A stretch of 64,000 bases of DNA, taken from assembly GCF_042754225.1 (NCBI RefSeq), contig NZ_JBHZAH010000006.1, positions 29,125 to 93,124 of the forward strand, written 5' to 3'. Shown here in pieces: positions 43,510 to 52,514 of this stretch. The stretch is from Rhodococcus_G sp042754225. GTDB lineage: Bacteria; Actinomycetota; Actinomycetes; Mycobacteriales; Mycobacteriaceae. Position 1 is the stretch's first letter, and each line of letters starts with the position of its first letter. The notes beneath the pieces are model-generated. The model had not been told where the DNA came from and did no database searches. It worked only from the letters and a program-made list of their open reading frames with translations. Made by a program: the position numbers and the translations under genes.

Positions 43510-44541
43510 CTAGGCTTCGGCGGGTCCCGGTACCCGGGAGTGTTCGTGTACCAGTGCGTTGCGCAGTACCCGAGAGCCGGCCAGCGCGGCCACCGTTCCG
43601 GCGAAGACCTCGCACAGGGTGAAAACCAGGCGGGAGGCCAGGGCCAGCCCGAGCGCGACGCCCGCGTCCATGAACGGCGAGAGGGCCGCGACGATCACCG
43701 CCTCGCGGACGCCGAGCCCCGACGGGACAACGAACACCAGCACGCCCGCACACATGCCGAGTGCGATAGCCCCGATGCACTCGATCAGCCCGCCGAACTC
43801 GAAGCCCGCCACGCTCGATGCGAGCAGCCACAGGTGCACGCCGTAGAGGATCCAGCTGACCGCGCACCAGCCGAGCGCGAGGCCGATCTTGTGCATGGTC
43901 AGCGGCTGGTGCAGCGGCTCGCGGCGCAGGATCCGCAGCGCCAAGTTCACCAGCCGGGTCAGCACCGGCGGGTAGGCACACAGCAGTGCGATCGGGACCA
44001 GGACGAGTACCGCGACCGCTGCCGCCGTGCTGATCTCGAACAGTGCGGGCAGGCCGAACAGCCCGACCACCAGCGCGGATGTGGTGCTCAGCCCAACGGT
44101 GACCAGCACGGTGATGAACCCCGCGGCCCGGGACACGCCCGCCCGGCGGACCAGTTCGGTCTGCAGGACGAAGGCCCAGACGCTGCCCGGCAGGTACTTG
44201 CCGAGCTGACCGACGAGGTAGCAGCGCGCCGCGTCGAACGCGGGGATCGGCTGTTCGAGCGCGCCGAGGGCGTGTTGCCAGGCCCGGACGGCGGCACCCA
44301 TGCCGAGGAAGACGAACAGGGCCGAGGCGGCCAGCGACCACCAGCTGAGCTGGGAGATCGTGTCCTTGACCGCCGACCACTGCGACTTCACCGCGAACAC
44401 GATGGCCACCGCGATCGCCACGATGACCACGAGTCGCAGGCCGTTCATCAGGAGGGCGCGACCACGTCCGGTCTGACCGGTGGGTTCGGCGGAACCGTCC
44501 TCGGTCGGAGGGGCTGGTTCGGACACAGAACTCACCCGCAC
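43510..44541 (-). CDS. YbhN/UPF0104-family membrane protein (LPG synthase TM-domain fold)
   Basis: A 343-residue protein with about eight membrane helices. The family mark is seen in RCYLVGQLGKYLPGSVWAF and the late VFVVPSGLGVREAVIVAAL. These match the flippase-like domain of lysylphosphatidylglycerol synthases. Relatives often lie in polysaccharide clusters and may move lipid-linked sugars. GTG start at 44541 behind GAGGGGAGA. It ends 13 bp after the convergent repeat gene and follows the LpxA-like gene on the same strand. Confidence 0.88.
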   Translation of the reverse strand: MRVSSVSEPAPPTEDGSAEPTGQTGRGRALLMNGLRLVVIVAIAVAIVFAVKSQWSAVKDTISQLSWWSLAASALFVFLGMGAAVRAWQHALGALEQPIPAFDAARCYLVGQLGKYLPGSVWAFVLQTELVRRAGVSRAAGFITVLVTVGLSTTSALVVGLFGLPALFEISTAAAVAVLVLVPIALLCAYPPVLTRLVNLALRILRREPLHQPLTMHKIGLALGWCAVSWILYGVHLWLLASSVAGFEFGGLIECIGAIALGMCAGVLVFVVPSGLGVREAVIVAALSPFMDAGVALGLALASRLVFTLCEVFAGTVAALAGSRVLRNALVHEHSRVPGPAEA

Positions 44542-44599
44542 TCTCCCCTCTACCGATTTCCTGACGCGGAAGGGACGATAACAGCCGTTGCCGAAGCCC

Positions 44600-45319
44600 T
44601 TACCCGACCAACGGCCGTTGCGCTCGGTTTTGCCACCAATCGAACGCCGCCGCGGTGGCCGTCGGCTGCTCCTCCGCGGTCGGCAGCCGACCCCCCGAGT
44701 ACGCGCGGACCACGATCTCGATGTCGGCCTCGCTGAAGCCCTGACGTGACATCCCGACGGTGTTGGTGCCGCGCAATTCGACCGGATTGCCGAACACCTT
44801 GGTGAACGGGGGCACGTCCTTGACGATGACCGTTCCCATGCCGACCATCACGCCGTCCCCCACGACCCGGCGCTGGTGCACCACCGTGTGCATGCCGATG
44901 TTTGCGCCGGCGCCGATGCTGACGTGGCCCGCGAAGGTCGCGCCTGCCGACAGGACGCAACGGTCACCGATCTGCACGTCGTGTTCGACTGCGACTCGGT
45001 TCATCACGAAACAGTCGGCGCCCACCGTCGTCACCCGCTCGCTGCCCTGGTGCACCGTGCTCAGTTCGCGGATGGTGGTGCCGGCTCCGATCACGATGCC
45101 GCGGTGCGGTGACGTGGCGCGCCAGTCGTCCGGGTGCGCCGCACCGAGGATCTCCGGTGGTGATCCGAGAACGACGCCGGCACCGATCCAGCAGCCGTCT
45201 CCCACCTCCAACGGTCCGGTGAGAACCGCGTGCGGACCGATGGTGACGCCGGCTCCGATCTCGACTCCGTCGCCGATGATCGCAGTGGGGTGGATGTGGC
45301 AATTCGCGTGTCCGGACAT
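44600..45319 (-). CDS. LpxA-family acyl/acetyltransferase
   Basis: A 239-residue left-handed beta-helix protein with hexapeptide repeats (HPTAIIGDGVEIGAGVTIGP onward). It aligns along its length with LpxA: IRELSTVHQGS, VEHDVQIGDRCVLSAGATFAGHVS, DVPPFTKVFGNP and RQGFSEADIE. The catalytic His (LpxA His125) is retained in VEHD, while the helper His122 is Val. As mycolata have no lipid A, it probably acylates a sugar nucleotide or lipid-linked amino sugar. It is divergent from an aminotransferase-oxidoreductase pair that could make the amine. Confidence 0.88.
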   Translation of the reverse strand: MSGHANCHIHPTAIIGDGVEIGAGVTIGPHAVLTGPLEVGDGCWIGAGVVLGSPPEILGAAHPDDWRATSPHRGIVIGAGTTIRELSTVHQGSERVTTVGADCFVMNRVAVEHDVQIGDRCVLSAGATFAGHVSIGAGANIGMHTVVHQRRVVGDGVMVGMGTVIVKDVPPFTKVFGNPVELRGTNTVGMSRQGFSEADIEIVVRAYSGGRLPTAEEQPTATAAAFDWWQNRAQRPLVG

Positions 45320-45431
45320 GCGTGTCGGATGAATCCTTTCGAGGCGTGGATGGCGGCTTCGTTACCCTCAGTCCGGCGCCACCTGAGTTGTCGAGGGTGT
45401 CTGGCGCTTGAATCTATCGGAGGGTTACCCA

Positions 45432-46532
45432 GTGATTGGCATCTCGAGCATCTCGTTCGGAGAGGACGTCGAGCGGGAGGTGCTGGACACCCTGCGATCG
45501 GGGATCGTGGCCCAGGGCCCGAAGGTCAAGCGGCTCGAGGACGAGTTCGCCGCGCTGGTCGGTGCCCGCCACGCGGTGGCGGTCAACAACGGCACTACCG
45601 CGCTGATCGCCGCCCTGCAGGTGCAGGACCTGCAGCCCGGCGACGAGGTGCTGACCACCCCCTTCACCTTCGTGGCCACCCTCAACGCGATCCTCGAGGC
45701 CGGCGCGACCGCCCGGTTCGCCGACATCCGCGCCGACGACTTCAACATCGATCCCGCCGTCGTCGTGGACCGGGTCACCGATCGCACCAAGGTGCTGATG
45801 CCGGTGCACCTGTACGGCCAGACCGCCGACATGGGCGCGCTGATGCCGATCGCGCAGAGCAGCGGGCTGACCGTGGTCGAGGACGCCGCGCAGGCGCACG
45901 GCGCGACGTTCGACGGCCGCGGCGCCGGCACCTTCGGCCTCGGCTGCTTCTCCTTCTACGCAACCAAGAACCTGACCACCGCCGAGGGCGGCATGATCAC
46001 CACCGACGATGACGACGTGGCGGACCGGCTGCGGGTGCTGCGCAATCAGGGCATGCGCCAGCGGTACATGTACGAGATGGTCGGGCAGAACTACCGAATG
46101 ACCGACCTGCAGGCCAGCCTGGCGCTGCCGCAGCTCGGGTCCTACCTCGACCAGGTCGACGCCCGCCGCCGGAACGCGAAGACGCTGTGCGCCGGGCTCG
46201 AGGACGTGCCCGGCCTGGTGCTGCCCAGCGAGCAGTCCGGTCGCGGCCACGTGTGGCACCAGTTCACCGTGTTGCTGGACGAGGACTCGCCGATCGACCG
46301 GGACACCCTCTCGGAGCGGCTCACCGAACGCGGCGTCGGCAGTGGCATCTACTACCCGAAGACGGCCTACGACTACGACTGCTACCGCGCGCACCCGAAC
46401 GTCGTCATCGAGGAGACCCCGGTCGCCACCTCGGTCGCCCGCAGGTGCCTGAGCATTCCCGTGCACGCCCGGCTGTCCGCCGGTGACCTCGATCAGATCG
46501 TCGCCGCCGTCCGCTACGCCATGGAGGCCTGA
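45432..46532 (+). CDS. DegT/DnrJ/EryC1 sugar aminotransferase (GnnB/WbpE-like)
   Basis: A 366-residue PLP enzyme that aminates a keto-sugar nucleotide. Motifs: NNGTTALIAALQ, TTPFTFVATLNAI, VVEDAAQAHGA (PLP-ring Asp), FSFYATKNLTTAEGG (Schiff-base Lys), QNYRMTDLQA and HVWHQFTVLL. I chose the GTG at 45432 because GGAGG lies 9 nt upstream. It is followed after 4 nt by a Gfo/Idh oxidoreductase, the usual partner that makes the 3-keto sugar. Confidence 0.92.
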   Translation: MIGISSISFGEDVEREVLDTLRSGIVAQGPKVKRLEDEFAALVGARHAVAVNNGTTALIAALQVQDLQPGDEVLTTPFTFVATLNAILEAGATARFADIRADDFNIDPAVVVDRVTDRTKVLMPVHLYGQTADMGALMPIAQSSGLTVVEDAAQAHGATFDGRGAGTFGLGCFSFYATKNLTTAEGGMITTDDDDVADRLRVLRNQGMRQRYMYEMVGQNYRMTDLQASLALPQLGSYLDQVDARRRNAKTLCAGLEDVPGLVLPSEQSGRGHVWHQFTVLLDEDSPIDRDTLSERLTERGVGSGIYYPKTAYDYDCYRAHPNVVIEETPVATSVARRCLSIPVHARLSAGDLDQIVAAVRYAMEA

Positions 46533-46536
46533 GAAC

Positions 46537-47502
46537 ATGACCGCTGCACAGCCGAGGATCGCGCTCGTCGGGTCCGGCCAGATGGGATCCCTGCACGCCC
46601 GCGTCATCGCACAGTCCCCGCTCTGCGAACTGGCCCTGCTGGTGGAGCCCCGCGAGGAGCAGGGCCGCGCGGTCGCCGAGCGGTTCGGCACCCGGTGGGC
46701 GGCCGACTTCGACGACCTGTCGGGCATCGACGCGGTCGTGGTCGCCGCCGCCACCCCCGCCCACTACGAGGTGGCCGGGCGGGTGCTCGACCTCGGCAAG
46801 CCGCTGCTGGTCGAAAAGCCGCTGGCGGCGACCTACAAGGAGAGCGTCGACCTGGTGGAGCGGGCCGAGAAGTCCGCGACCCCGCTCGCCTGCGGGCTGC
46901 TCGAACGGTTCAACCCGGCGGTCCGCACCGCGCGCGAGTTCGTCGGCGACGTGGTGCAGGTGACCGGGGTCAGGCACTCGCCGTTCGTCCCGCGGATCAC
47001 CACCGGCGTCGCCACCGACCTGCTGATCCACGACGTGGACCTGGCGATCCAGTTCGTCGGCTCCGAGCCGGAGCAGGCGAAGGGTGTCTTCGGGTACTTC
47101 CACTCCACCTCGGTGGAGAACAACGCGGAGGATTCGGCCGACGCGGTGTTGCGGTTCGGTTCCGGAGCAGTGGCGAACATCTCCGCGAGCCGAGTGAGCC
47201 AGCGCAAGGTCCGGCAGATCTCGCTGCTCGAGCTGGACCGGCTGATCGAGATCGACCTGCTCCGCAAGGACATCACGATCTACAAGCACATCGACCAGTC
47301 GCAGCCCGCCGACCGCGACGGCTACCAGCAGCAGACCGTCATCGAGATCCCGGCGATCCGCTACAGCGAGGAGCCGCTCGCCGCTCAGCTCGCGCATTTC
47401 ATCGGGCTGCTCGCCGACGGCGCGGACATCGACGCCGAGCGCCGCGCCATCCTGCCCGCGCACCGCGCGGTCCACGACGCAACGGTGTCGGCGACCAACT
47501 AG
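46537..47502 (+). CDS. Gfo/Idh/MocA oxidoreductase (GnnA/WbpB-like)
   Basis: A 321-residue NAD(P) sugar dehydrogenase. Rossmann motif ALVGSGQMGSLHARV; catalytic Lys in LVEKPLAATYKES; substrate-loop HDVDLAIQF with the His/Asp. It starts 4 nt after the aminotransferase. Together they resemble GnnA/GnnB or WbpB/WbpE, which make 3-amino-3-deoxy UDP-sugars. Its TAG stop and the stop of the convergent gene share CTAG (47499-47502). Confidence 0.92.
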   Translation: MTAAQPRIALVGSGQMGSLHARVIAQSPLCELALLVEPREEQGRAVAERFGTRWAADFDDLSGIDAVVVAAATPAHYEVAGRVLDLGKPLLVEKPLAATYKESVDLVERAEKSATPLACGLLERFNPAVRTAREFVGDVVQVTGVRHSPFVPRITTGVATDLLIHDVDLAIQFVGSEPEQAKGVFGYFHSTSVENNAEDSADAVLRFGSGAVANISASRVSQRKVRQISLLELDRLIEIDLLRKDITIYKHIDQSQPADRDGYQQQTVIEIPAIRYSEEPLAAQLAHFIGLLADGADIDAERRAILPAHRAVHDATVSATN

Positions 47503-49697
47503 GCCGGGCGCCGGCGCCGACGCACCGCCACTGCTACGCCCTGGACGAGTGCTACGGCGGTGCCCAGTGCGAAGGCGGCGATGCCGAGTCGCTGCCCGGG
47601 CGCCCGGAACTCGATTCGGAGTTCGCCGGGACCCGCCGGTACGGACACCTTCAGCAGCCCGTGCCAGCCCGCGACGGCGTCGACGGGTTGTCCGTTGACC
47701 GTCGCGGTGTACCCGGGCCAGGCCAGACGGGTGAACACGATGTCGCCGCCGGATCCGGTGTACTGCACGGTCTCCGACTGGGCGCTCGCGTCCGAGGCCA
47801 GCACCTGGACACCCGGGGAGGCGAAGGTCACCCGTCCGGGCAGCTGCAGTGGTTCGTCGCGGAGCAGCACGGTCCGTTCGGCGTCGCGTTCGGCGACGTG
47901 CCAGCCCGTCGCGGGCGGGTCGATTCGCGCACTCGGCACCAGGGCGTGCTGAACCACGAGCGTGTCGACGCCGAGGTAGTCGATCAGTGGGATCGGGATG
48001 TCCGTCTTCACCGGCGCCCACAGCGCGTAGTACACCTCCCTGCAGACCGAACCGCGGTAGTCCATGCAGAGGGCCTTGTTGAGGGTGCTGAACGAGATGC
48101 CGGAGTAGCGGTTGACGCTCGACTCGACCGGTGTGGCCATGATCTCGTTGCCGAACAGGAACCGGCCGTCGGAGATGTCGGCGTTGGTGGTCAGGTCGCG
48201 GGCGGCGAGTTGCAGCACCGTGCCGTGGTAGCGATCGGTCGTCGCGCTGAGGGTGGGGATGTGCGAGGGGGCAGCGACCGTGTGCGGGTCGGGATGGGCG
48301 ATCAGCACGGTGGTCTGCAATGCGATCACCACGGCCGTGCCCAGTGCCATCGCGACGCCCACACCGACGAACCGGGCGCGACGCCAGGCCAGCACGGTGA
48401 GGTACACCAGTGCCGCCACCGAGACGGCTCCGACCAGGTGTCGCCAGGTGTTTTCTGGGGTGGCCGAGAACGAGACGTAGAGCCCGACGAGCACCGCGAT
48501 GCCGGACAGGGCGAAGCGCCTGCGTGGCCGGCTGGTGTCCAGGCCCAGCGCGAGGGCGCAGACGAACAGGATCAGCAGGGCGACGTAGAGGTACTCGACC
48601 AGCCGGATCGGCCAGCGGAACATACCGACGTTGGAGGGGCCGAACGTCAGCAGGGCGTAGATACCGCCGATGATCAGCAACGGTGCCATCTCGCGGAGAC
48701 CGAACGTGCGCACCCGGCGGGCGATCGCGGCCCAACGCAGCCACGGCAGCAGCGGCAGGATCAGCCACGACAGGTACATGGACGGCAACACCTCGATGGG
48801 TCCGCCGAACGTCATGACGACCGGTAGGTAGCTGGGGCTGCTGAGGCCGAGCAGATCGCCGATGCCGGGCTGCATGAAGGCGTCGTTGCTGATGCCGCTG
48901 CTGCCGGACCGGGTGGTCACGTCCGCGCTCAGGAACAACGGCAGGTAGACGACCAGTGCGGCACTGCCTGCGCACAGTCCGGTGACGGCCAGCGAGATGA
49001 GATCCCGGAACCGCCGGCCGAGAAGCATTGGGATGCCTAGGCCGGCCAGCACGATGATCGCGCCGAGCGCGGCGTAGGGATTGCCCATGCTCACCGTGAG
49101 TGCGCCGATCACGAACGTCACGATCGGGTTCATCCGGCCACGGGTCTGGCGCAGCGCCGCCCACCAGAACAGCGTCACCCAGGCGACGGCCATCATGCCC
49201 GACGGCCAGCCGCCGGCCTCGTAGAACAGGGTGAATCCGGAGAACGGCATCACGAAGGCGGCGCCGACGGCCAGCGAACGGCGCGCGCCGTATTCGCGGC
49301 ACAACAGGTACACACCCACGGCGAACAGGGCGAGGAACTCCGCCATCACGACGAAACTCGCCATCGACAGGTCGTCGAAATACGAGACGAGTGCGTAGTT
49401 CGCGAGGTTGACCGGGTTCCAGATGCCGTAGGCGGCCTCGGCCGCGTAGTTGCCGCCCATCCAGCCGCTCGGGTCCATCGAGACCCACCGGCCCGCCCGC
49501 AGTTCGCTGCCGAGGTGGTGCCAGAGCGGGACGAAGGATTCGAGGGTGTCGCCCGCGTAGTAGAAGGTGGGGTTGAACAGCCGGGGGATCGCCGCGAACC
49601 CCAACGCGCCGACTGCCACGGCGAGTGCCACCGCCCATTCGGGCAGGCGGTACAGGATTCGGGTGCGCCGGGCCGGGGCGGGAGCGGGTAGTGCCAC
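47499..49697 (-). CDS. YfhO-like multi-helix membrane protein (GT-C type)
   Basis: A 732-residue membrane protein with about 12-14 helices to residue 480, an outer soluble beta domain (FTRLAWPGYTATVNGQPV, typical of YfhO), and a final helix. YfhO-like proteins glycosylate lipids or teichoic acids in Firmicutes. The early outer loop has FNPTFYYAGDTLESFVP with an acidic pair. GTG at 49697 follows a TAGGCT -10 box by 8 nt (leaderless). The substrate may be the modified amino sugar made next door, which is inference. Confidence 0.8.
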   Translation of the reverse strand: MALPAPAPARRTRILYRLPEWAVALAVAVGALGFAAIPRLFNPTFYYAGDTLESFVPLWHHLGSELRAGRWVSMDPSGWMGGNYAAEAAYGIWNPVNLANYALVSYFDDLSMASFVVMAEFLALFAVGVYLLCREYGARRSLAVGAAFVMPFSGFTLFYEAGGWPSGMMAVAWVTLFWWAALRQTRGRMNPIVTFVIGALTVSMGNPYAALGAIIVLAGLGIPMLLGRRFRDLISLAVTGLCAGSAALVVYLPLFLSADVTTRSGSSGISNDAFMQPGIGDLLGLSSPSYLPVVMTFGGPIEVLPSMYLSWLILPLLPWLRWAAIARRVRTFGLREMAPLLIIGGIYALLTFGPSNVGMFRWPIRLVEYLYVALLILFVCALALGLDTSRPRRRFALSGIAVLVGLYVSFSATPENTWRHLVGAVSVAALVYLTVLAWRRARFVGVGVAMALGTAVVIALQTTVLIAHPDPHTVAAPSHIPTLSATTDRYHGTVLQLAARDLTTNADISDGRFLFGNEIMATPVESSVNRYSGISFSTLNKALCMDYRGSVCREVYYALWAPVKTDIPIPLIDYLGVDTLVVQHALVPSARIDPPATGWHVAERDAERTVLLRDEPLQLPGRVTFASPGVQVLASDASAQSETVQYTGSGGDIVFTRLAWPGYTATVNGQPVDAVAGWHGLLKVSVPAGPGELRIEFRAPGQRLGIAAFALGTAVALVQGVAVAVRRRRRPA

Positions 49698-49705
49698 GGG
49701 GCACG

Positions 49706-49711
49706 AGCCTA
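49706..49711 (-). promoter_or_regulatory. -10 box of leaderless YfhO-like gene
   Basis: TAGGCT on the minus strand, 8 nt before the GTG at 49697. Confidence 0.5.
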
Positions 49712-49778
49712 CGAGATCCGTGAACGGGCGCCCGATACGATGCCTGTGAGAATGCTGAGAGACAGGCGAGCGAAGTAC

Positions 49779-50552
49779 ATGACCGGGAACACCGAGATCG
49801 TCGACCTCACCGTCGTCATCCCCGCACACAATTCGAGTTCGGTGATCGAGGGCACCACTGCGCGGCTCGCCGAGCGACTGGCGGGCCGCAGCGCCGAGAT
49901 CATCGTCGTGGAGAACGGCTCGACCGACGGAACCTTCGACCTGTGCACCCGACTGCGCGAGCAGTGGGCTCAGCCCGGCGTGGCGTTCGAGGTACTGCGC
50001 AGCGAGAAGGGCATGGGAAACGCATTGCGGGCCGGGGCCGAGGCCAGTCGTGGCGCGCATGTCCTGTTCACCGCCGACGACCTGCCGTTCGGGTTCGACG
50101 ACCTCGACGGCGCCGACCGGCTCACCGCCGACCAGGGCAGCACCCCCACGGTGGTCATCGGATCCAAGGCCCACCGTGAGTCCATCGTGCAGCGCGGCGC
50201 CCTGCGCGGCGTCCTCACGTGGGGCTTCGCGACGATGCGTCGGGTGGTCCTCGGCATGCGCACGGGGGATCCGCAGGGCACGGTGCTGATCGACGGCGAC
50301 CTCGTCCGGGAACTCGCCCACGAACTCGTCGAGCCGGGCTTCCTGTTCACCACCGAACTGGTCTACGTCGTCGAGGGTATGGGTATCCGTCCCGCCGAGG
50401 TCCCGGTGCGGCTGAGCGCGGATCACGGCAGCCACGACACCCGGATCTCGCGGGCCGACGTCGTGTCGATGGGGCTGGGCTTGTTCCGGTTGAGGACGCG
50501 GCACCGCGCCGGCCGGGGCGTCTCGTCCGCGGCCACCGCCGGTCGCGGTTGA
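49779..50552 (+). CDS. GT2 glycosyltransferase, polyprenyl-phosphate sugar synthase-like
   Basis: A 257-residue GT-A enzyme. Start LTVVIPAHNSSSVI, then IIVVENGSTDGT, KGMGNALRAGAEAS and the metal motif FTADDLPF (ADD in place of DxD). It has no membrane helix, so it resembles soluble DPM1/DPG-type synthases that load a sugar on polyprenyl phosphate. The ATG at 49779 follows GGCGAG; ATGs at 49740 and 49752 are possible. It is 69 bp upstream of glfT2, where many mycolata have glf. Confidence 0.83.
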   Translation: MTGNTEIVDLTVVIPAHNSSSVIEGTTARLAERLAGRSAEIIVVENGSTDGTFDLCTRLREQWAQPGVAFEVLRSEKGMGNALRAGAEASRGAHVLFTADDLPFGFDDLDGADRLTADQGSTPTVVIGSKAHRESIVQRGALRGVLTWGFATMRRVVLGMRTGDPQGTVLIDGDLVRELAHELVEPGFLFTTELVYVVEGMGIRPAEVPVRLSADHGSHDTRISRADVVSMGLGLFRLRTRHRAGRGVSSAATAGRG

Positions 50553-50621
50553 TACCCTGCCACCCAGGGAGAACCCCGAGTTCGATCCGTACATGCGGTT
50601 GTGGAAAGCGGTAGGAGCACT

Positions 50622-52511
50622 ATGAACGAGTCTGCGTCGGTCGCGCCTGTGGACGAGAGCACTGACGCTGTTCGCAGCGCTCTGCACGACCATCGTGGCC
50701 AGGGCACGCTCGTGCTCGCCCGCGGCGTCTTCACCGGACCCACGGCCCGGGTGAAGGACGCGCTCTACGCGAAGATCGTGGCGGGCAAGGCGCACCGCGA
50801 GCGGTTCTCGGTGCACCTGGAGAAGGGTGCGACGGTCTCCACCGACACCTACTTCGGCGACTTCCCGGCCAGCTACTTCCAGCGGTGGACCACCGTCACC
50901 GAGGTGACGGTCTCCTTCGCCCACGAGGCCGAGGGTTCCGCGCGGGTGCTGCTGCGGGCGTCCGACTCGGCGGGCAACGCGCGGACGCTGAGCACCCTCG
51001 ACTTCACCGGCCCCGGCACCGTCAGCCTGACCGCGACCCTCGACGCCTATCTCGACGGCGGCTCGCTGTGGCTCGAGTTCACCGCGGTCGACGGTGGCCT
51101 CACGGTGCATTCGCTCGCGTGGACGGTGCCCGCCCCCGAGGTGATCCGCCCGGCCGCGATCGCGATCTGCACGTTCAACCGCGCCGACGACTGCGCCCAG
51201 ACCGTCGCGGCCATCGCCGGTGACGCCGAGATGTCCGCCGGGATCGACGCGGTCTACGTCGTCGACCAGGGCTCCGACCACGTGTCCGACCGGGCCCTGT
51301 TCACGGAGGTCGCGGACACCCTCGGGGACAAGCTCGTCTACCTGCGCCAGCCGAATCTCGGTGGCGCGGGCGGGTTCACCCGCGGCATGTACGAGGTCAC
51401 CGAGATCAACGAGCACGCCAACGTGATCCTGATGGACGACGACATCCTCTGCGAGCCCGAGTCGGTGCTCCGGATGAACGCCTTCGCCAACGTCACCGCC
51501 GAGCCCACGCTGGTCGGCGCGCAGATGCTCTACCTGATGAACCCGCAGAACCTGCACGTGAGCGCCGAGGAAGCGGACCTGTCCAAGCTGAAAGCCGGTC
51601 GCTGGGCGGCGAATTCGCTGCACGACGCGAATCTGCTCAAGAAGAAGCAGAACAAGCGGGTCGACGCGGGCTACAACGCGTGGTGGTCGTGCCTGATCCC
51701 GGCGGAGGTGGTCGCTCGGATCGGCCTGCCGATCCCGATGTTCTTCCAGTGGGACGACATCGAGTACGGCCTGCGGGCCCGCGGCGCGGGCTTCGTCACC
51801 GTCACCCTGCCGAACGCGGGGGTGTGGCACGCGGACTTCCACTGGAAGGACCGCGACGACTGGGCGAAGTACTTCTCCATCCGCAACTCGCTGATCGCGG
51901 CCGCCCTGCACAGCGACTTCGACGTGAAGAAGCTGAGCGGGTTGCTGACCCGCGAGATCAGCCAGTACCTGGTCTCGATGCAGTACGGCTTGGCGTACAC
52001 CATGATTCGCGGTATCGAGGACTTCCTGACCGGGCCGTCGGTGCTCGAGGACGGCGGCCAGGCGGTGCTCGCCTCGATCCGCAAGGAACGCGGTCGGTTC
52101 CCGGAGACCGTCAAGCACCCCGCCAACGACATCCCGGGCGTGCGACAGGCGGACATGGTGGTCCGTCGCGCCGGCTTCGAGCCCGAGAAGACCCGGCTGG
52201 ACGCGGTGCTCGCGAAGCGAGCGGCCTACCAGTGGCTCGGCCGGACCCAGCACGGGGTGGCCAACATCCCGGCGGGGGACGCCCACTGGTGGCACGTGTC
52301 GCTGTTCGACACCGCGGTCGTCTCCGACGCCTCGCAGTCCGGGGTCCGAGTTCGCCGGCGCGACAAGGAGACCGCCCGCGAACTGACGGCCCGTACCGCG
52401 AAGCTGATGAAGCGCTTCCGGGAGCAGGGTCCGGCGACGCAGGCGCAGTTCCGTGCGGCGCTTCCGCAGCTGACCAGCCGGGAGAACTGGGCGCGCCTGT
52501 ACGGCAAGTAG
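50622..52511 (+). CDS. glfT2: Galactofuranosyltransferase GlfT2
   Basis: A 629-residue GT2 enzyme that extends the galactan chain with alternating beta-1,5 and beta-1,6 galactofuranose from UDP-Galf. An N-terminal beta-barrel (1-180) precedes the GT-A domain: AICTFNRADDCAQTV, PNLGGAGGFTRGMYE, the metal motif LMDDDILCEPE (Asp272-274), and a C-terminal helical part. WHADFHWKDRDDWAKYFSIRN is a family hallmark. The length matches M. tuberculosis GlfT2 (637). Ribosome site TAGGAG before the ATG at 50622. Confidence 0.96.
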   Translation: MNESASVAPVDESTDAVRSALHDHRGQGTLVLARGVFTGPTARVKDALYAKIVAGKAHRERFSVHLEKGATVSTDTYFGDFPASYFQRWTTVTEVTVSFAHEAEGSARVLLRASDSAGNARTLSTLDFTGPGTVSLTATLDAYLDGGSLWLEFTAVDGGLTVHSLAWTVPAPEVIRPAAIAICTFNRADDCAQTVAAIAGDAEMSAGIDAVYVVDQGSDHVSDRALFTEVADTLGDKLVYLRQPNLGGAGGFTRGMYEVTEINEHANVILMDDDILCEPESVLRMNAFANVTAEPTLVGAQMLYLMNPQNLHVSAEEADLSKLKAGRWAANSLHDANLLKKKQNKRVDAGYNAWWSCLIPAEVVARIGLPIPMFFQWDDIEYGLRARGAGFVTVTLPNAGVWHADFHWKDRDDWAKYFSIRNSLIAAALHSDFDVKKLSGLLTREISQYLVSMQYGLAYTMIRGIEDFLTGPSVLEDGGQAVLASIRKERGRFPETVKHPANDIPGVRQADMVVRRAGFEPEKTRLDAVLAKRAAYQWLGRTQHGVANIPAGDAHWWHVSLFDTAVVSDASQSGVRVRRRDKETARELTARTAKLMKRFREQGPATQAQFRAALPQLTSRENWARLYGK

Positions 52512-52514
52512 GCC

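Noticed and set aside
47499..49697. Assignment as AftB or AftC
   Set aside because: It shows the YfhO-type outer beta domain and lacks the motifs I would expect of those transferases.
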